A DNA stretch of 64,000 bases from Gonatopus flavifemur (Eukaryota > Arthropoda > Insecta > Hymenoptera > Dryinidae). The stretch spans positions 21,036,001 through 21,100,000 of the forward strand of contig JAFFJZ010000002.1 in assembly GCA_018340375.1 (NCBI GenBank), given 5' to 3'. Positions within the stretch are counted from its first letter, which is position 1. Each line of letters starts with the position of its first letter. A program made the translations under genes and the position numbers. Under the pieces are notes generated by a model. The model saw nothing but the letters and a program-made list of their open reading frames with translations. It was not told where the DNA came from and made no database searches. Positions 1 to 13,055 of this stretch are shown piece after piece.

Positions 1-174
1 CAGTGTCGGTACGTTGTGGCATCGCCAACTTTCCCGCATTAGTGCTACATATTCGTTATTATTCCTAGCGTGAAAGAAGAATAAACTCGGAATTGTAGTC
101 CTTATGTAAAGTTTAGAAATCACGAGACATCTCATACATCTCATTATTTCTCACGAATACCCTTCTTATCGTAT

Positions 175-3100
175 TTACGAAAACATTTGACTCGCCATGG
201 GATGATACTCCTCGGCCAATCTGCTCTTTCGGTTCAACCATAATTCCTTCACCATATCCGAGCCTTTTTCTCCGATCATCATGGCAGGAGCATTCGTGTT
301 GCCGCTGACCAAAGTTGGCATGATAGACGCATCGATAACGCGCAAACCGGAAACACCGTACACTCTCAATTGTGGATCAACGACAGCCTCGGGATCCCAG
401 TACGGTCCCATTTTACAGGTTCCAACTGGATGATAAATAGTCACGGAATAATGTCTTATCATGCATTCCCAATAAGCATCCGTGTACATTGGAATGTGTT
501 CACATCCAAGGAATTTTTTCGAATGTAAGGAACTATCGAATCTACTGAAGGCTTTGGTTTTACTAAGAGCGATACCAATTTTCACACCTTCGACGAGTCT
601 AGCCATATCTTCTGGGTCTTTGAAATAATTTGGATAGATCAGCGGGTAATCGAACGGGTTTTTGCTGCGTAATTTGATGATACCTCTGCTCTTGGGTCTC
701 AATAACATCGGAATTACGCTCCACACGTCCTTGTTGCTTATCGAGCCGAACACGGCGTCGTAAAAGCGTTTTGTTACCCCGTGCACTTTTCGGATTTGCG
801 TACCACCGTCGGAATTCGTCGAACCGGAAATGAAATGTAACTCTATGTCTGGAAAATCATCGGTCACGTTGGCGTATTTCGTGTTTACGAATGCCAAACC
901 CTCTACTCCACCTGGAACCGTCAACGGACCTTCACCAAATACGGCGTACTGCATCACGACTTGGACGTTGTGCATACGATTTTCCACTATGGAAACTTCT
1001 CGGTTCACCATGAACGCTAGACCGCCTAAACCTACGTGATCCTGAAATTGAAAATCATATAAATGATCGGGTAATGTTTCACCTCATTTCATCAATTCTC
1101 TATTTTTCTTCCATCTATACAATGTATCGAAGGAGTCAACTAAACTCAGAAAAATGAAGCCAGCACTTTGAAAAATTCCGCCTGAAAATTCAGAAAATGT
1201 GACTGTAATTTTTTATAGTCACTTTTTTGTAGTTTCCAGATAAATTTGACTGAATTTTAAGAAACTTCAACTGAATTTCAATCTCGGAGGTTGTTCTGAA
1301 AATTCAGTCAAGTGTTTTAAAATTCAGCAAAATTTCTTTCAAAATTCAAAAGGAACTTTTTTCACGGTGAGGAGCAACGGAAGATTTAGATGAAGCTGAA
1401 ACTAGTAGCTGTAAAGCTAGCAGCCGATTGTTGTAACTCTTGATTGAACCTTGTTGAAGCTTTGTTACTATCAGAAATCGGTTCAGTAGCATTCCAGTAA
1501 ACGTTTCAGATGCTTAAATCCTTAATAAACGTTTTATGTAAAAAGTTATGCCAATCGGCTGTTAGCTCTACCGCTGCCACTCTCAGCTCCATAGATTTAG
1601 ACTATAACTACACTGTAAAAAAAAAAAACTTCGGGAAAATTCAGTACCGTACTGGAAGCAATTAACTTGTACATTTGTACTGAAAAATTACATTCAAATC
1701 ATGAAAATTGCAGTACACGTTTCAGAAAATTCTTGTATTTATACTGGAAAATTGAAGTAGAAAACATGAATTTTCATGTAAAATACAGAAAAATTCCGGC
1801 ACCATAGGAATTTTCTTGTACGTAAGCTGAAAAATTCGTCATGAACAGAAATTTTCCAGTTTTTTTGAACAGTGTATACTCTCGACTCATAATGATTTTT
1901 ACCTTCGGGAATCGAGGGTGATGATAGTTAAAATCTGTTAATGTATCCGGCTTGTGAAAAACGAAAACAGGAGGTTTTTACACCATGAAATTTCGAAGTG
2001 TATATTAAAAGTGTACTATGAACTGTTGATGAGTCACATTTCTTCATCATAGAACTGACTATTGCAAGCAGTGACGTTTATAATGAGAATCTTCATTAGA
2101 GATATAGAATTGTTGGTGGAATTATTCTCCACCCGAGCAGAAATTGTTATAGAACACGCGATGAGTCCTAAAGTGGTCTCAGGTGGACCCTATATCAATT
2201 TCTACTCGAGCAGCCACGTTGATATTCATCCCTCTTTGCTTTGAGTGTAAATCGTCCAGGCTCAATTAGTAAAATCAGTGAAAATCGTTACACGGAGGAA
2301 AAAATATGAGACTTTTCTTGATTTTTCTTACTAAACCAGAAATAGCTTTATGAAATTCAACGTTCAGCTTTTGAAATTTCAATTCCGCTTATGACTTCTT
2401 TTACAGTATTCGTAATCTTCCGTATTCTCATGTTAGAATTCATTTTACAAACCTTTTTGTTCCTGATTTACTAAGAAAAATGAGAAAAAGTCTCATATTT
2501 TCAAGCCGCATTTTTCTCCGTGTAGTGGCTGGAAAAAAATGATGCGAAGAACATTCTTTATTAAAAAAAATAACTTACTTGAAGATTATAACCGACTCTG
2601 AGGTCTTGAATCACTGGTATCCCGAGCTCCATCAGATGCTTTTGAGGTCCCAAACCAGAAAGCATCAACAGTTGTGGTGAATTTACCGATCCTGCGGATA
2701 CGATAACCTCTCTCTTGGCACGTATACGATGGATCTTCTTATCCCGTACAAATTCGACGCCGTAAGTGACCTTAGTTTTTGGATTGATGAGTATTTTCGT
2801 AACCATCGAGTGCATTGCCACGTGAAGGTTTTTCCTCAATCTGGCTGGTCTTAGAAAAGCTTTAGCCGAAGAACAACGACTACCACGTCTAAGCGTACCC
2901 TATAAAACGTTGTTGGATGAACATTAAATTCATCTCATTGTAGAATAACTGCTACTCTCCACATCCATTATGTTACATAATAGTTACAGCAACTACTTTA
3001 ATAGTCGATTCTCGACCATCTACTTAGGTAGTTATTGCAGCTCCACAGTAGTCAGGACAAGTAACACGTTAGCTGCCTCAACTCACTCAAAATCCCTCAG

Positions 3101-6100
3101 GTATTTACGTTAGTTAGTGCAACTATCGAACTAGTTGAGGCAGCTAACCTGTTACTTGTCCTGACTACCAAGTAGCTGCAGCAACTACTCTCTAAATCCG
3201 AAAGAGTGAAAAATCACGTGTTTCACTCCGCCAAGTCTCGGAACTGAGCCAATCTGCTTCGAGTTTCTAACCTCAAACCTTAGACTGTCACTCTGAAGGA
3301 GTGAAAATTTCACTCGAAATTTCGACAAGCTCACTTTTGGTTAGCTAAAGAGTGAAAACTCACTCTAAAAATTTTGGAGAGTGCTTAAATAGATGGTCGA
3401 AAATCGACTATTCAATTAGTTTCTGCAACTATTTCTTTTCTTTTATGTGACTTAATCGCAATGGAAGATTTGATGGAAGATCATTCGGAAAGGCAATCGA
3501 ATATTTTTCTCTGTACAATGAAAGGAGATATTGGTCCATATCCTGAAGAATTTTATGTAATAACTTTCCCTTGAGGATAATTTGAACATCAAATTGATGT
3601 CAAATTTTTCATTTTATGTTCGCCGATGAGGGTAAAGGTGAATGAAATTGATCATGTGCATATAAAATCTTACCTGAGGAATCATGAAACCAGTTTGATA
3701 TTCTCCATTAATGTCCCGATTTTCATACCCCATCTCTTGGCCAGCTTGTACAAAAGCAGTAGCTAGAGGCGTATGCCAAGGAGCTTCTTGAACAGTCAAA
3801 TAACCACCCGTTGAATGATAAGCTGTGCGTGTCAGATAGGGATTTTGATTGTCCTCTGATTTTTTGAAATAATGTAGAACATCCTTGTAACCCCAACCTG
3901 GATTGCCTTGCTCTTCCCAAATATTGTAATCTTTTTTATTCCCACGAACGTACAGCATGTAATTCAGCACACTGCTACCGCCCACGACTTTACCTCGTGG
4001 CCAATTGCAACGTTGATTTTCCATTGCTGGAAAAGGATAAAATATAATTTGAAATAAAAAAAACGTTGATTTTTACGATATTGCAAATCAGTGCAAGAAT
4101 CCGTGATATGGGGCTGGACATTTTTTTATAACAATTGTTATCGATTTTTATCGGCATTATTTCTTATAGATTTTATAATGTTACAACAGTAAAAACTTTG
4201 GGAAATTTGGAAACTCGAGTAATAACGTAATAATTTAGTAGATTTTTATATCATCAAAATTTCTCATTGTTTCAAGATGAATGTAATTTTGAATAAACTG
4301 CTCAACAATTCAAGACTAATTGTACCTGTAAAGTGTGCTGATGAGAGAATGTACATGAAATCAAGCGACAGAACGTAACATTTACCTAGACAAGCATCCC
4401 CCTGAGGCTCGGTTTTGTACTGCCAGTCGAGTTGAGTGAGTTGCAAATAACCTGCCAGCAAAGGTACATCTGATATGTCAGTTTCATCGCCACCGGCTTC
4501 CAAAAGGAGTACATTCCAGTTTTCAATTTCAGACAAACGATTTGCCACTACAGCGCCTGCAAAATGATTCCATCGTGATTCTCATGCGCAGGCAATAAAA
4601 ATTCCTCAATCGTAACACTTTATCGCATTAATTATCGTACAAAATTCTATCAAACATTCACAATTATGAAACATATTTATAACTTTGAAAAAAAAAAAAA
4701 ATTGCAAACAATGTGATACAACCATAAAAAAAATCAAGACCTCGATCAAAAGAGTTCATCAATCCAATTACACTGCGTGGTTCCTCACAATAATTCTACT
4801 TAATTATTCGGTGTGCTAGTTCTCAAATCATTCAACGATATGAATATTCAAATTGGAATTGTTTCTATTATTTCAAGAAACGGTCTGACAGTGTACTATT
4901 TACAATTTCATTATCTAAATAGCACGTGCGGTGGGAATTCACGTACAATAATCTTTTTACTGATTATAAACAACAAAGAGATCCGAATAGTCGTAATATA
5001 AGTTTAGAATATAAATGATTTGGAAACCCAAGTTAAAATGAATCACGATTCATGGATATTTCGTGAGTTTCCAAACAGTTCTTCTCGAAGAAATGAACGT
5101 GTATTTCTAATCCACAGAAAAAACTTCGAGTAAAGGGAAAGATAACAAACAATATCCACACGTTTCAATCGTTTCGCATTGTGACAATGGTATTATTTTT
5201 ATAGTGTAGTAATTTATGCATTAATTGCATGTCTCCATACCATACTCTATTCAATGGTGTTTCTTTGGTTTCATAAGTTATTTTGCTACTGGAGACCTAA
5301 TTTTTATGTTGCTGAAGTTTGAATCGTTTATTGAAACGAATTGGTCATCAAATAACGAAATACTCAGCTGTTAGAGCTCCAAAATCTTGCAAAACATTCT
5401 TTAAACGATGTTTCCAGTTCCAAGGAGTTAATTCAAAAACATAAACACCGATAATTCATCAAATTTTATGAGTTTGAATTTTTGTTTCGTCTCTAAAAAC
5501 GATTCAAACTTCAAGAACATTCATTTTTGCCCAAATGCATATTCAACATTCAAATGATCAGTGCCAAAATCATTAATAAAATAACACTAAACTTCTACCA
5601 AAGCCAATAGGAAGAAGTCCTGCAGATCATAATGAAAGAAAGAAGAAAAAATCTAGTTATTTACGATTAAAAAATGAATCAACGAAACGCACAAAGTTAA
5701 TTAGAGAAATATACTTTCGACATCAAAAATAGGAACACGTTATCATTGAGGAAAATGAATGGATAAAAATCTAGTGATTGTAGGAGACTACGAAATGTCG
5801 TTGAAAAAACAAATTCAATTCGCAATAATTTCATCAACTTGATTTCTCATTTCCATATTTATTTGTCATCATCTGTTAACCTGACTATTGAAAGAAATGC
5901 TTTAGTACCACTAACCTAAATTGATCCTTTTAACCGAAGTAAGATTTAACGTTCGCTCTTCCTCTCGACACAACAACTATTCTAGAGGAACTTTGATCAA
6001 CGTATCAATTACAGTCTTTCCCCAGAGGCTATCGTAGCAAAGAGGAGCGAATTTTAATGTTACAAAGACTCTCACCCTCGTTCTCGTTGTGAATTCATGT

Positions 6101-7387
6101 TACAAGCAATTCATACTTTCAACATTGTTGAAATTTCTACCTTCTCTCGAAATAGAGTGAATAATTTCAAATTTTAAGATTCAACATCGGTTTGAAAACT
6201 TTACACTGTGAACAATTTTTTATGTAAAATTTCAGTATTCTATCAAAAGTCATTGATCATGTGGGAAAATTTTCAGAATTATACATAGTATGTATATAAT
6301 GTTGTAAAAATTATATATAATTCAAAAAATGTTTTCAAATGGATTTGCAAAAGTATTCCAATACGTTCACTGCAACTTTACGACGGAAATCTAAATTTTG
6401 CAGCACAAAATCCGTGAATTTTCAACGAATGTATTGCATTTTTCCGACATTATAAACAACTGGAAGTTTAGCAGCAATTGCACCAATGCTTCCACGTGCA
6501 GAGTCATAGAGAGAAAAACTTTGCCGGGAGAGCAATTTTGAAAAACGTGCTCCGCTGAATTGGCGCAATGTTCGCTGCTACATAAAAATATTGGTGTTTC
6601 AACGGAATGCTCGGTGAATCAACAAAGTCTCTAGCAATGTGCACTGGAAGAAATTTTTATTATATGTTTAATAAAAATAGAAATCGCTGTGATATACACG
6701 GAGAGAAATTTATTTGGAAACATTACCATTTTATTCGTAAACTAGAACTATTCGGAAAACTAAGAAAATAACTTATAACATAACTCCTCATCATTGCCAG
6801 CTGTGATGGTAAAAATCGAGATTAATTTGGATTTTTACCATCACAACTGGCAATGATTAGGAGTTACGTTATAAGTTATTGTCTGATTTTCCCGAATAGT
6901 TCTAGTTTACGAATAAAATGGTAATTTTTTCAAATACATTTCTCTTCGTGTATAATGAAAAATATTATATATCTAATTAAATTTATTATGCGCACAAGAA
7001 AATTCATTATATTATATACTAAGGGTACAATTTGTATAATAATCTTCATTAAATATCCACGATGTCAAATTGTTAGATCAGCGATCGCTCGGTAAAAAGC
7101 CGAAATGTTTTTATCATAGCAAACTTTTCACCAATTCAGTGACCAATATCGTTCCAGAGAGTTTTTTTAACCGAATAGGAATTCAAAATACCTGCAGAAC
7201 CACCTCCTATGATGATAAAATCATAGAATGGCAATAGTAGCTCCGATGGAATATCAATCGGTGCTGATTCAGAATCCATAACTTCGTAATGGAAATACAC
7301 CAATGCAGCAGCCAGAGCTGGAAAAAACCACGCCAAACTACTTGATGCGGATGTCAATCCGCCTGCCAAAGCGCTTTCAATACCCAT
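175..7387 (-). CDS. GMC oxidoreductase, glucose dehydrogenase (FAD, quinone)-like, complete, five exons
   Basis: Flavoenzyme of the glucose-methanol-choline family, predicted to oxidise an alcohol or sugar with FAD as cofactor. Exons on the minus strand: 7387-7192, 4556-4386, 4026-3674, 2899-2579, 1041-175. All junctions are GT-AG and in phase, giving 635 residues, a normal length for insect members. The start ATG at 7387 follows an in-frame TGA just inside a likely acceptor at 7421, so it is probably the true start. A hydrophobic stretch near residues 18-32 ([13 protein letters not shown]) looks like a signal or anchor. Exon 1 ends in the FAD-binding GGGSAG. GMC signature 1 ([13 protein letters not shown]) is in exon 3 and signature 2 ([15 protein letters not shown]) in exon 4. 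The last exon carries the catalytic His in HPVGTCKMG and a GNTNAP motif. The reading frame is intact. Substrate cannot be told from sequence; an ecdysone-oxidase-like role is possible. Introns hold several foldback elements. Confidence 0.93.
1164..1369. repeat. Degenerate copy of a CACTG-ended foldback family
   Basis: Lies in the last GMC intron. It contains CTGAAAATTCAGAAAATGTGACTG and the matching ends seen in the better copy at 20594-20831, and closes with TTCACGGTG. No clean target duplication. Confidence 0.55.
1389..1593. repeat. Imperfect foldback with AGCNGCCGATTG arms
   Basis: AGCTAGCAGCCGATTG near 1417 pairs with CAATCGGCTGTTAGCT near 1552, and weaker pairing continues outwards. It sits in the GMC 1042-2578 intron. 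Confidence 0.45.
1611..1874. mobile_element. TA-flanked MITE, CACTGTAAAA ends
   Basis: Starts CACTGTAAAAAAAA and ends TTTTTTTGAACAGTG, with TA immediately outside both ends (1609-1610 and 1875-1876). Inside are repeated TGTACTGAAAATT-like motifs, the same theme as the larger element at 28199-29303. No coding capacity. Confidence 0.75.
2291..2522. mobile_element. TA-flanked MITE, CACGGAGGAAAAA ends
   Basis: Starts CACGGAGGAAAAAATATGAG and ends with a near complement closing TTTTTCTCCGTG. TA lies on both sides. A related, interrupted copy is at about 9420-9931. Confidence 0.8.
2980..3433. repeat. Two nested inverted repeats (foldback) in GMC intron
   Basis: Outer arms pair about 2981-3033 with 3388-3432 (AATAGTCGATTCTCGACCAT against its complement). 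Inner arms pair about 3036-3092 with 3142-3190 (TAGTCAGGACAAGTAAC against GTTACTTGTCCTGACTA). Between the inner right arm and the outer right arm are AGAGTGAAA-type repeats. It lies in the GMC 2900-3673 intron. Confidence 0.75.
5307..5519. mobile_element. MITE, TGTTGCTGAAGTTTGAATCG ends, copy 1
   Basis: Starts TGTTGCTGAAGTTTGAATCG and ends AACGATTCAAACTTCAAGAACA, its imperfect complement. Sister copies are at 14743-14911 and 24181-24354. It lies in GMC intron 1. Confidence 0.75.
6697..6950. mobile_element. TA-flanked hairpin MITE, CACGGAGAGAAAT ends
   Basis: Nearly the whole 254-bp unit folds back on itself. The left half contains CGTAAACTAGAACTATTCGG and the right half its complement. Ends are CACGGAGAGAAAT and ATTTCTCTTCGTG, with TA on both sides. 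It lies in GMC intron 1. Confidence 0.85.
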
Positions 7388-8253
7388 TGTGTTGCTCCCA
7401 GTCCAAAACCAATCGATTCACTGAAATCAAATATGGAGAAGACAAATTAAGAGGATTCATTATCAAGTCTTTGAATATAATTATACACTCGAAAAAAAAT
7501 CTGTGACATCTGAGGGAAATCCTCGATAGTTCAGACAACAATTAATTCGAAGAAAAACTTGGACAAATTAACTAGATTGCATTGAATTGGTAAACATATC
7601 GATTTTTCAATCATTTCATTAAAAACACAAGTAACGAATTGACTAAATATTTGTGGATTTCAGTCACTATTTCCAGTAAATTAATAGGAATTTGTTTTAC
7701 AGGATTCCCAGGAGAAATTACTTTAGTCATTCTCTAAGCCTCACGAGACCTGATTAGACTCTTGTAAAGACCTTGCAAGGCCTGATAACCCCAACATGAA
7801 GGTTCAGGGAACGTTCAATAGAAATCTATTCAACGGCCGGACATTTGAAAGTCCGTTGGACATTCCATGAACGTGAATTTACGTACAATGGACGTCAATT
7901 CAACCTAGAAGGTTTGTGTTCTCTACGGGAAGATCTTGTTATAGCTTAGAAAATGACTTAGAGTGATTTCTACTAGGGATATGAAGTGTTAAAAATACCC
8001 GAGTCAAAAAGTGGAACCTGATTTCGCTTTTGATTTCATTTTTCGCTCTGATCTCGCCCTGTTCTCAACCTGATTTTGCTTTCAACGTTCTCATTCAACC
8101 TGATGTCAACCCTTTTTCGACCCGATTAAACTCTGGATCGTTGCGTATTACGGAGTTGATCATGCTTCAAAAGGTATTACGATTTTTCGACTCGGGTGTC
8201 TTCATAGAACGACCATTTCTTTCAATATAAATTTTTTCTCTCCACGTATAATA

Positions 8254-8604
8254 ATTGATACACTGAAAGCAAAAGTGGCACCCAAATTGTTGTCAAGCAA
8301 AAACCGGACAGGAACTGTTGAGAGCAAGAATGGAACGTCAAAAGTTCCGAGCAAAAGCGGTACACCTATAATTCGGAACAAAAGAGCAACCACAGAAATC
8401 TCCGGGCAAAGATGAAACACTCAGAGAGCTCGAGCACAAACGGACCAGTGCATGAATACAAAATTGGGTTGTGCGTTGGTTCGCATTCTGCTCGAGCTCT
8501 CTCAGTGTTTCATTTTTGCCGTTCCATTCTTGCTCTCAAAAGTTCCTGTCCTGTTTTTGCTGGACAACAATTTGGATGCCACTTTTGCTCTGAGCGTATC
8601 AATT
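8254..8604. repeat. Long foldback, 351 bp
   Basis: Left ATTGATACACTGAAAGCAAA pairs with the right end TTTGCTCTGAGCGTATCAAT. The inner blocks around the GAGAGCTCGAGC motif also pair. Open frames on both strands here are by-products of the palindrome. Confidence 0.8.
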
Positions 8605-9419
8605 GGAACTTCAGTCTTAAGTGGAGTGAATTTCAGTTAATTTCATGTTTTGTAACGTTTAATGTACAAAGCAATCGGTATCTGAATATCGTCAAATGAT
8701 TTGAACATTGAAAATCATTTCAGATACTGAAATTATCAATGATGTACAATCAAATTTTCTTTTATAACTAATCTATGCAGGCTTCTCTTATTCATGCATT
8801 GTATTGACATTCATTGCAATCAAATTTCAAAGCTATTGCACTAATTTTCCTAACAAATTCAAAATCAAGGAACCTTTCAACACATTCTTTTCACACTGCT
8901 TACGAATCAAATTTCAATTAATTGCTGAATCATTAAATTCAGATATTCAAAATCACAGTAACTGTAATTTTCCATTCATTACTGTGCTACAAGGAGGGGA
9001 GTGTATAAAACCTCTTCTTATTTTTCATACTGAAGCAGAAACAAGAAAGTTTGTAAAATGAATTTTCACACGAACATACGAGAGATTACGAACACTGTCA
9101 GAAAATTTATCAAATTTAATACGGAATTCTTCATGGAATATCATATTATGATATTAAATTTTATACTGATTCTTAAATTGATTATTGAGTGATGAAATCT
9201 CACAATTTCTCATTGAAATTTAGTAGTTATTCTTTGAATTTAACAAATATGTTATTGGAATTAAGAAGGAAATTCTCAACATTGAGAATAAAATTTTAAG
9301 CATTAGTAATTATATTACTGAATTGGATAATTTATAAAGAGTACTGTTTAATAAATTACTTATGAAAAAAACTTCATAACTCTTCTAACAATGAATGAAT
9401 AGCCAAATTTTATTATACG

Positions 9420-9931
9420 TTTTATGGAATTTCACGTTCATCGTTTAAAATTTCGATTCTACCTATTTCTTTTTCTGAAATATTCGTAATCTTCCGGATC
9501 TGGGTGAACCGACAAGCGACCAAAAATTTCGTTCGGTTTTGGTAACTTGTTAGTCGTTCAGTACATTTGTTTCAACAAAAATTTACCAAAATCCAACAAA
9601 AATTCAACCAATCTCAATTTGGTGATTTTCTGGGTTTCTCCCTCAAAAACACCAAAACGATTCCAAAAACCGACCACATTTTTTGGTGGCAGCTTTGTTC
9701 AAAGCAACCGTTAGTTTTTGGTTACAAATAGATCATTAAACGGTCAAAACCATGTGGGTAACCATTTTCTGACCAAATTTTTACCAAACCAAGAAATAAC
9801 AAAAAGTAAACCGAAAAAATTGGTCACTTTGGAATCGCTAGGAAAAATTCATTTCACAAACCATCTCGTTTCTAGTTTACTAAGGAAAATAAGAAACAGT
9901 TCTTCATTTTCAAACATTTTTTTTTTCCGTG
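9420..9931. mobile_element. CACGGAG-family MITE copy split by an insert
   Basis: The left part (about 9420-9497) and right part (about 9841-9931) match the copy at 2291-2522, including TATTCGTAATCTTCCG and TTTACTAAGGAAAAT. The right end is TTTTTTTCCGTG followed by TA. The left end is decayed. The middle is a separate repeat, listed below. Confidence 0.65.
9498..9840. repeat. Inserted ACCAAAA/GGTTTT-rich repeat inside the 9.4 kb MITE
   Basis: Interrupts the host element just after its TATTCGTAATCTTCCG block. Rich in GACCAAAAATTT, GGTTTTGG and complements. Ends (about GCGACCAAAAATTTCG and the complement of TCGGTTTA..GGTCAC) pair only weakly. Confidence 0.45.
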
Positions 9932-10282
9932 TAAGCGCAGACGCCGTAATTTCATTTTTGGTCATTTTGAGATATTCATGTTTTTGACTTTTCAGGTTTC
10001 TTGATCCCTAGAAATCATATTTCAAATACAAAAGTTCCCAACTTTTAATTGCATTATGCGCCCAGTTGACTTCCTTTTATTTTTGTGATTCTTGTGATCG
10101 AAATATCAAATATTAAATGATTACGTGAGAAAGTAATAATTTTTTCAAACTCGATACTAAAGTGATTTGTCGTATTTTGAGAATTATTTGTCGATAAAAT
10201 CAGATTTTTCAATTAGTTTATTGAGTGGAACATAAAAAACAGAACATTATAAACAATACGTACTTCATAACATATATATTAA

Positions 10283-11003
10283 GGGGTTATATACAGTTGA
10301 AATTTTCAAAAAAACGACTTTTTTTTATTCCATTTTCGTAATGTACATACATTCAACTGCACACACTGGAAATTTCAAGTCAATTCAGCGATTATTGTCC
10401 AAGTTACACGCATATTTGTGAACATTTTTTACTCTATGTCAAGTGCTTTTCAAACTTTGAATACGTTTTTCTCCGAACTGTGTTTTCAAAGTCGGTGACC
10501 AAGATTTCTCGAAAATGGGTGAACCGATCAGTCTCAAATTTCAACACAAACTTGTTGACTATATTTTTCAGTAATCAATCGAAGGTTTCTTTCCACCGAT
10601 GAATTTTTTTTTTAATGAACAATTTAGGGTCAAAATTTTTGTGAAAAATCGATTTTATTTCTTTGGAAGTCGCCATTTTGTCAACAAATTTTATTTTGCT
10701 TATTCCTTCGATTAATTACTAGATTATACATTACTTTAACGAAATCCGTTTGGTTCTTTTATTTGAAAAGATTCAGTCCCGAGATATCGTGGTCACCGCA
10801 AAACGATTTCCTTTAGAGGAGCTCCTGGAGATCAGCTATACCAGCTCTCAAAATTATTATTTTTACAAATAAAAAATGTTGAAATAAGGTTGGAAGTTAT
10901 CTCAATATGTGTACGAATGTTTACATTAATCAATTCAACTGGTTTTTCAGGAAAAATTCTTGAAAAATCGTTTTTTCTGCGCCTCTCAACTGTATACAAC
11001 CCC
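10283..11003. mobile_element. TTAA-flanked non-autonomous element, GGGGTTATATACAGTTG ends
   Basis: Begins GGGGTTATATACAGTTG and ends CAACTGTATACAACCCC, with TTAA directly outside each end (10279-10282 and 11004-11007). Length 721 bp. TTAA duplication is typical of piggyBac-like and Kolobok-like transposons; which one is not resolved. No transposase frame. Confidence 0.85.
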
Positions 11004-12417
11004 TTAATCACTCAAATATCTCAGAATTTTCATGAACCCCAACTGAAGATTGTTGTCCAAATGGTTACAAAATTTCTTACCGTTTTCATAGTTATTACTC
11101 AAGTGAAACGAACGTATCTCAAATGATGTTGAAATATTTTTATCATATCTTGAAAAGTTGTGCTAAAAGTCACAAGTAATTTGTAGATACCGCTAGTTCT
11201 GTAGTAATTCATAACTCAACCAAAGAGTAATTTCATCATTCGAAAAATGAAGTAAATTATTCAAATATACTTAAAAAATGTTCACCGGTTGATGTGATAT
11301 TATCTGACACTCATGACTCATTTTCGCTAGGAAAAAAAAGTCACTTTATAGCCTCTACGCTTAGCACGGCAGTACAATTCCTCATGTTTTGATTTTATAT
11401 TAATTTGACGTGACAGCAATAAGTATGATTACACACACAGGTGTTATGTCACCACCAAGAACAAGATTGAAAAATCATCCAGGATTATGTTACCTCATTT
11501 TTCATGTACCGTTTTATGTTAGAAATCGCAATCAACAAATTCAACTCTCATTACACATAATAAAATATAAATTGTGCACATAATTCCATCGATTCATCAC
11601 TTTTTTTCACTTCTAATGATAACAATAAAGCATCGATAATCATGGAAACATTTGGAATATTCGAAACACGAGAATTATAAATAAAACATTGATTCAATAA
11701 ATAACACTGACCATCACAATGTATATACAATACACAAAACGGTATGTCAACATGCCATGTGGATACTCGAACAGTGTCAAGAAAGTATGTATTGTTCAAA
11801 TGAAGACCAAAATCATACTGTTGGAATTAAATCACTTGGATAACTGATATTCGGTCGTCTTGAAATCGGGTAGAAATCGACGTTCGACAAAAGTCTTATA
11901 ACCATTGCAACGTTACTTGTCTCACATTGCGCCCGATGAATAACAATCACGCGTAAAAACTTTCAGGTGTTGAGTAATATTACGAACCCTTTCTGGATAG
12001 GTGCCTAGAAGCTATTACTGTTCGTATAAAACATTTTCTACTTCACACCTATCACGTAGATTAAAGAGATATCAAATTTGATACACTGAGAAAAACGTAT
12101 GGAAAATGTGTAGCACGATTTACCATAATAATGTGCATTTATGTACACTTTTCCTTCAATTATGGCAATCCATACCTCATTTTGGTGAAAATAACTTTGC
12201 ATCTAATGCATATTACCATATAAGTTTTAAAAAAAGTTATAAATTAAAAGGAAAATGTGCTAAAAATTAGCTGCCATAGCTAATTTTTGTGGTTGATATT
12301 TGGATAGCGAAAAGAATAGCTATGATAGCGATTTTTCTTCGCAATCAGTGTTTTGCTGTACCAGCTTGAAAGAATCGCTAAAAGAACAACCAACCGAGTG
12401 AAAAAAAAATTCATTGG

Positions 12418-12494
12418 ATGGGGGGGGGGGGGTTGATTCCGCAATCTTTCGGTTACTAACTCGAGCTGCTAGTGCTTGAGCCACCCTACCGATT
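12418..12494 (-). repeat. tRNA-like (SINE-like) segment next to a G run
   Basis: Read on the minus strand, GTGGCTCAAGC resembles an internal A box, followed by CTCGAGTTAGTAACCGAAAG and GCGGAATCAACCCC, a damaged B-box region, then a C run. The order and spacing are tRNA-like but the arms are not intact, so this is a tRNA-derived SINE relic or tRNA pseudogene, not a working tRNA. Confidence 0.5.
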
Positions 12495-13055
12495 CTAATA
12501 ATACATATAGCTTCAGCGGAATGTTTCAAATTTAATATTGCAAAACTGTATGTAAACAAATAATTATTCTGGAGGTTAAATATTTCGTTATTAGGGTTGT
12601 TGAACATTTTTTGAACCTCAAAATGTCTATGCATTTGTCAAATGTTCATTGAATTCACATTGAATGTTTAGTGGCCATCTTATTCTCTTTGGGTATTTAG
12701 TACAGCTACAGAAATCGCTCCACTAGCAACATTTCTTCTGCGATCATTTTTTGTCGGTGCACAAAAGCTATGTAAGTACATATGGCTACAATGATAGCTG
12801 CAGTAGCGCAATGCACTCAGCACACAAGTTTTTGCTGTCACTGAGAATTCATTTTTTTCCGTGTATGAGGATCTCTGCTACAAATTTTTCTCTGTTCACT
12901 TTGCGAATATTCGTTTCTCATTGAAAATTCAATAATCCCGAATTCAATAGGAGTAGTCCATGAAATTCAATTTCAGTTCATTTTCAGTTCCTGGTTCCAA
13001 ATAAAAAACTATTCGCTGTCGCTGCAATCTGGTTAACTATGAGAAGAATGTTTTA

